A DNA stretch of 9,195 nucleotides from contig CAZLNE010000088.1 in the NCBI GenBank assembly GCA_964560975.1, positions 1 through 9,195 of the forward strand. The letters run 5' to 3'. The notes beneath the pieces are model-generated. The model saw only the letters and a list, made by a program, of their open reading frames with translations, did no database searches and was not told the DNA's origin. Of the stretch, positions 7,079 to 9,195 are shown in pieces. The stretch comes from JAAZLA01 sp964560975. Its GTDB lineage: Bacteria > Spirochaetota > Spirochaetia > Treponematales > Treponemataceae. The translations under genes and the position numbers were made by a program. How positions within the stretch are numbered: position 1 is the first letter of the stretch; each line of letters starts with the position of its first letter.

Positions 7079-7101
7079 TACTGAAGCCTGCCTTTACAAG
7101 C

Positions 7102-7130
7102 ATTCTACTATTGTGATTGATTATTGTCCA
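7102..7130 (-). promoter_or_regulatory. Promoter of the ABC exporter operon
   Basis: On the minus strand TGGACA (7125-7130) and TAGAAT (7102-7107) are separated by exactly 17 nt (7108-7124), each one mismatch from the sigma-70 consensus. Transcription should begin near 7095, giving a leader of about 17 nt before ATG 7078. This separates the ABC operon from the lipid kinase pair, although read-through from upstream is possible because no strong terminator is visible between them. Confidence 0.72.
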
Positions 7131-7131
7131 T

Positions 7132-7176
7132 AAGAATTTTTTACTAATAACTAGTTTTCATAGTAAAATTATTCTT
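7132..7176. repeat. AT-rich inverted repeat at the 3' end of the DUF2238-like gene
   Basis: TTTTACTA (7139-7146) pairs with TAGTAAAA (7161-7168) around a 14-nt loop. Outside a small asymmetric internal loop, AAGAAT (7132-7137) pairs with ATTCTT (7171-7176). The structure covers the stop codon of the DUF2238-like gene. It has no GC-rich stem and no clear U-tract on the minus strand, so it is not a convincing rho-independent terminator. It may instead stabilise a 3' end or be chance in AT-rich DNA. Confidence 0.4.
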
Positions 7177-7903
7177 TCATATCCGGCTCAAGAATTTTTT
7201 TCATTTCTGCAAGCGTTTTCTTTTTATCGTTTTTATACAAAAAATAGGTAATTGTAGAAGTAATAAAAGCGCCTATACTGTCAACAATAAGATCGCTCAT
7301 AGTATCTCTTAATCCGCTTCCCTGATACGCTTTCCCTATCAGTATGGAATCATCAGGTAAATTCCATTTTTGATTAGCAGTTCCCAGAAGAACATCGGCA
7401 GAAAATTCAGCAATTTCCCAAAAGACACCGATGGTTACGGCAAACGAAAAGGAAAAGACTGCAACAAGGAGGGGACTAATATCCATACTGTGCTTATGAT
7501 TTATGGTGTAAATTAAAATAAATCCAATGAACCCGATAATTACACCGGATAACATATGCAGAAGATCATCCCACCACCAAAGCCTATAATATAGATTGAA
7601 TGTATTACTTAAAAAAATTCCTGCAAAGATAAAAAATACTATAACAACTTCAAGAATGTCGGGGATATCAATTTTTCTATTCCGTTCAATATATTCTGTC
7701 GTATACGAAAGTACAAAGGTGAGAACTGCCCATACAACGTATTCACCCCTTTTACTAAGTTCACGGAGAACTTCAGGTTTGCTTACATCTTTATCGCGTA
7801 CTACAATGAATATGCCGATTCCAAGATTTATGAGTATTGAGAGAAGTAAAAAAATGCGAAGCAGTAAAAAAAAACGGCTTCTAAAAGTATCCTTTTTTTT
7901 CAT
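7169..7903 (-). CDS. DUF2238/YjdF-like polytopic membrane protein
   Basis: This 244-residue membrane protein has about six hydrophobic segments (near residues 10-35, 53-72, 84-105, 113-133, 145-163 and 203-222) and a basic/charged C-terminal tail. Conserved polar residues within or near the membrane recall the DUF2238 (YjdF) family: WWDDLLH (110-116), GVFWEIAEF (159-167) with Asp170, and RDTMSDLIVDSIGA (199-212). The His/Asp/Glu set could be catalytic or metal-binding, but the family's function is not known to me. ATG 7901-7903 has AGAGGT (7908-7913) about 5 nt upstream. It begins 16 nt after the lipid kinase stop, so the two are very likely one transcript, which hints at a lipid-related role. 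Two long homopolymers lie in its first 13 codons: 8 T (7893-7900) and 9 A (7866-7874) on the plus strand. Confidence 0.82.
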   Translation of the reverse strand: MKKKDTFRSRFFLLLRIFLLLSILINLGIGIFIVVRDKDVSKPEVLRELSKRGEYVVWAVLTFVLSYTTEYIERNRKIDIPDILEVVIVFFIFAGIFLSNTFNLYYRLWWWDDLLHMLSGVIIGFIGFILIYTINHKHSMDISPLLVAVFSFSFAVTIGVFWEIAEFSADVLLGTANQKWNLPDDSILIGKAYQGSGLRDTMSDLIVDSIGAFITSTITYFLYKNDKKKTLAEMKKILEPDMKE

Positions 7904-7919
7904 CTATACCTCTAACACC

Positions 7920-9110
7920 TTAAATACTTTTTTCTGCTCCCTTGTAAAAAGGCGCATCATCGCATTCAATAATTTTAATCACCGGCTCAGTTCTCTCCAT
8001 TGTCAATGGAAACTGCTTCGGATGCAGAAGATGTACTTCACCGTCCATCTGGACAAGAATATACTCATTATACGCAATTTTAATTTTATGAGCTTTCGCA
8101 AACAGGGAAAGCGGACTATGTATATGCTCTCCTGTTTCAAAGGATTTTAAGCTTTGAAGTTTTTGAATAATGTTCATTGTTTTCGTTGCACAAAAGGTAT
8201 CATCAGATGGAAGAATGAGATGGTTGCTGCCGTATGTTCTATGTCCGGAAACACCCAAGAGGCAAAACTCAAGAGGACTGTCTATTGTCCGTATTTCTTT
8301 GCCGCCTTCATCAAAAACTTCTACAAACATGGGTCTGACAGGAAACCGTAAACCGTAAAACACTGCAGCTAAATTTACCCACAACTGATAAAAATTTCCA
8401 GGTAACACTCCCTTTGTTTTATTGGTCATGTGCGTAATAAAAGCATCGATGCCCACACTTGCAAGATTAAATGAATACCACGGCGGATTTGCATCGAGAC
8501 TGCCGTATTCGGCAATTTTTTTACCGTCTTTTTCAATTTCTTCTTTAGAAACCTTACCCTCATACGCAACTTTCACAGCCCTTTGCCATGCAAAATGAGA
8601 AGGCTTTGTTAAACGATTTAAAGTGTCATCGAGGGTGCGTCCGTCAGAACCGTCATTGCCGGTACCAAAGGGAAGGCGCAATACGGCTATTTTTTGTGTA
8701 ACAATTTTTTTGGTTTTAGCATCTAATAAAGCATTTTTTAAAAGAACAGTCTGAACTTCAAGACTTGTCCCGTCTCCGCCTGCAGTAATGACGAGAAACT
8801 CTTCATTTTTACCGGCATCTTTAGCAAGATTGACAACAGATTGAGCATATTCACTGGCATGCCCCGCATATTTAGTTTCCCAAACAAGCATTTCAAGAGA
8901 AGAAACTGCATCTTTTTTACTCAAAGATTCTTCATTAAATCGTTGTAATATAGGGATTTTCTCTTTGGCAAGCCTTTTAAGGGTAAAGCCGCCCGCCCTC
9001 GGATTTGCTATAATAATGGCGGTAAGTTTTTTCTTCTCCCAAAGGGTACATCCTTTTATAAGGGGCTCAAGATAGTTTTTTAGAAGCTGTGCGTTTAGTA
9101 TTTCTGACAT
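7920..9110 (-). CDS. Diacylglycerol kinase-family lipid kinase
   Basis: This 396-residue protein has the DAGK catalytic domain. It probably phosphorylates diacylglycerol or a related lipid at the inner membrane face using ATP, recycling lipid into phosphatidate. Motifs are NPRAGG (36-41), the nucleotide-binding ITAGGDGT (108-115), LPFGTGNDGSDGR (146-158), NLASVGIDAF (215-224) and VQMDGEVHLLHP (353-364). At 396 residues it is longer than YegS or DgkB (about 300). The extra length is about 28 residues before the core and an insert around 185-208 (EGKVSKEEIEKDGKK), with further residues at the C terminus. The ATG has no Shine-Dalgarno, and no other ATG, GTG or TTG start lies in frame before the NPRAGG motif. 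With the promoter immediately upstream it is predicted to be translated from a leaderless mRNA. It is first in a pair with the DUF2238-like gene. The exact lipid substrate is uncertain. Confidence 0.9.
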   Translation of the reverse strand: MSEILNAQLLKNYLEPLIKGCTLWEKKKLTAIIIANPRAGGFTLKRLAKEKIPILQRFNEESLSKKDAVSSLEMLVWETKYAGHASEYAQSVVNLAKDAGKNEEFLVITAGGDGTSLEVQTVLLKNALLDAKTKKIVTQKIAVLRLPFGTGNDGSDGRTLDDTLNRLTKPSHFAWQRAVKVAYEGKVSKEEIEKDGKKIAEYGSLDANPPWYSFNLASVGIDAFITHMTNKTKGVLPGNFYQLWVNLAAVFYGLRFPVRPMFVEVFDEGGKEIRTIDSPLEFCLLGVSGHRTYGSNHLILPSDDTFCATKTMNIIQKLQSLKSFETGEHIHSPLSLFAKAHKIKIAYNEYILVQMDGEVHLLHPKQFPLTMERTEPVIKIIECDDAPFYKGAEKSI

Positions 9111-9116
9111 AAAACT

Positions 9117-9145
9117 AGTATCCGCGTGAATATGGGACTTGTCAA
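9117..9145 (-). promoter_or_regulatory. Promoter of the lipid kinase gene, predicted to give a leaderless transcript
   Basis: On the minus strand a perfect TTGACA -35 (9140-9145) is followed after 17 nt by GATACT (9117-9122). With the -10 at -12 to -7, position +1 falls on 9110, the A of the ATG. There is no room for a ribosome site, and the 6 nt between the -10 and the ATG (AGTTTT) contain none. Confidence 0.72.
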
Positions 9146-9154
9146 GTAATTAAG

Positions 9155-9195
9155 GGAAGGGGTACCATCTTTTGCGATGCGAAGTTACCCCTTCC
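9155..9195. repeat. Inverted repeat at right edge (terminator-like or operator)
   Basis: GGAAGGGGTA (9155-9164) is the exact reverse complement of TACCCCTTCC (9186-9195), around a 21-nt loop. The loop holds a small nested stem CATC (9166-9169)/GATG (9176-9179). The stem may extend beyond the window, since the base at 9154 has no visible partner. It could be a rho-independent terminator of a neighbouring gene to the right. The minus-strand side is followed only by CTTAATTACTT, not a real U-run, and the plus-strand side is cut off. It ends 9 bp upstream of the lipid kinase -35, so it could also be a regulatory site. Confidence 0.55.

Noticed and set aside
7132..7176. Rho-independent terminator after the DUF2238-like gene
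   Set aside because: The stem is AT-only at its core, has an internal loop, and is not followed by a U-run on the minus strand. It is kept only as an inverted repeat.
7596..8150. 184-codon open frame on the plus strand
   Set aside because: It is antisense to two well-supported genes (DUF2238-like and lipid kinase), spans their junction, and its translation shows no domain.

Overview
The window looks like chromosomal DNA of a host-associated spirochaete, most probably a gut or rumen Treponema. The grounds are a moderately AT-rich composition, a cytoplasmic xylo-oligosaccharide enzyme, a large secreted Sel1-repeat protein, a free-standing E2-like acyltransferase, and general protein style. This assignment is by impression and would need a similarity search. 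I see no tRNA, rRNA, insertion sequence, integrase, CRISPR array or origin.

Layout. (1) Positions 1-811, minus strand: the N-terminal 270 codons of a GH8 reducing-end xylose-releasing exo-oligoxylanase, running off the left edge. (2) Positions 812-981: a divergent intergenic region with a good extended -10 promoter pointing right and a weaker one pointing left. (3) Positions 982-4487, plus strand: a two-gene unit. It holds a secreted 877-residue Sel1-repeat protein with an extreme Asp/Glu/Tyr linker and a C-terminal domain of unknown type. The second gene is a 287-residue CAT-fold (E2-like) protein whose catalytic His position is Asp; the stop codon of the first gene abuts the Shine-Dalgarno of the second. 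(4) Positions 4477-7078, minus strand: a compact three-gene ABC exporter operon (two DUF990/ABC2_membrane_6-type permeases, then the ATPase) with its own promoter, TGGACA-17-TAGAAT. Its 3' end overlaps the E2-like gene by 11 bp, tail to tail. (5) Positions 7169-9110, minus strand: a diacylglycerol-kinase-family lipid kinase followed 16 nt later by a DUF2238/YjdF-like membrane protein. The promoter TTGACA-17-GATACT is placed so that transcription should begin at the A of the kinase start codon, so the mRNA is probably leaderless. (6) Positions 9155-9195: a 10-bp perfect inverted repeat at the right edge.

How the genes may work together. The ABC operon is a self-contained exporter of unknown substrate. 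The lipid kinase and membrane protein form a likely membrane-lipid-related pair. The Sel1/E2-like pair is translationally coupled and has no assigned function. It is the least explained unit here and the best candidate for undescribed biology. The GH8 enzyme belongs to hemicellulose use and presumably to a locus further left.
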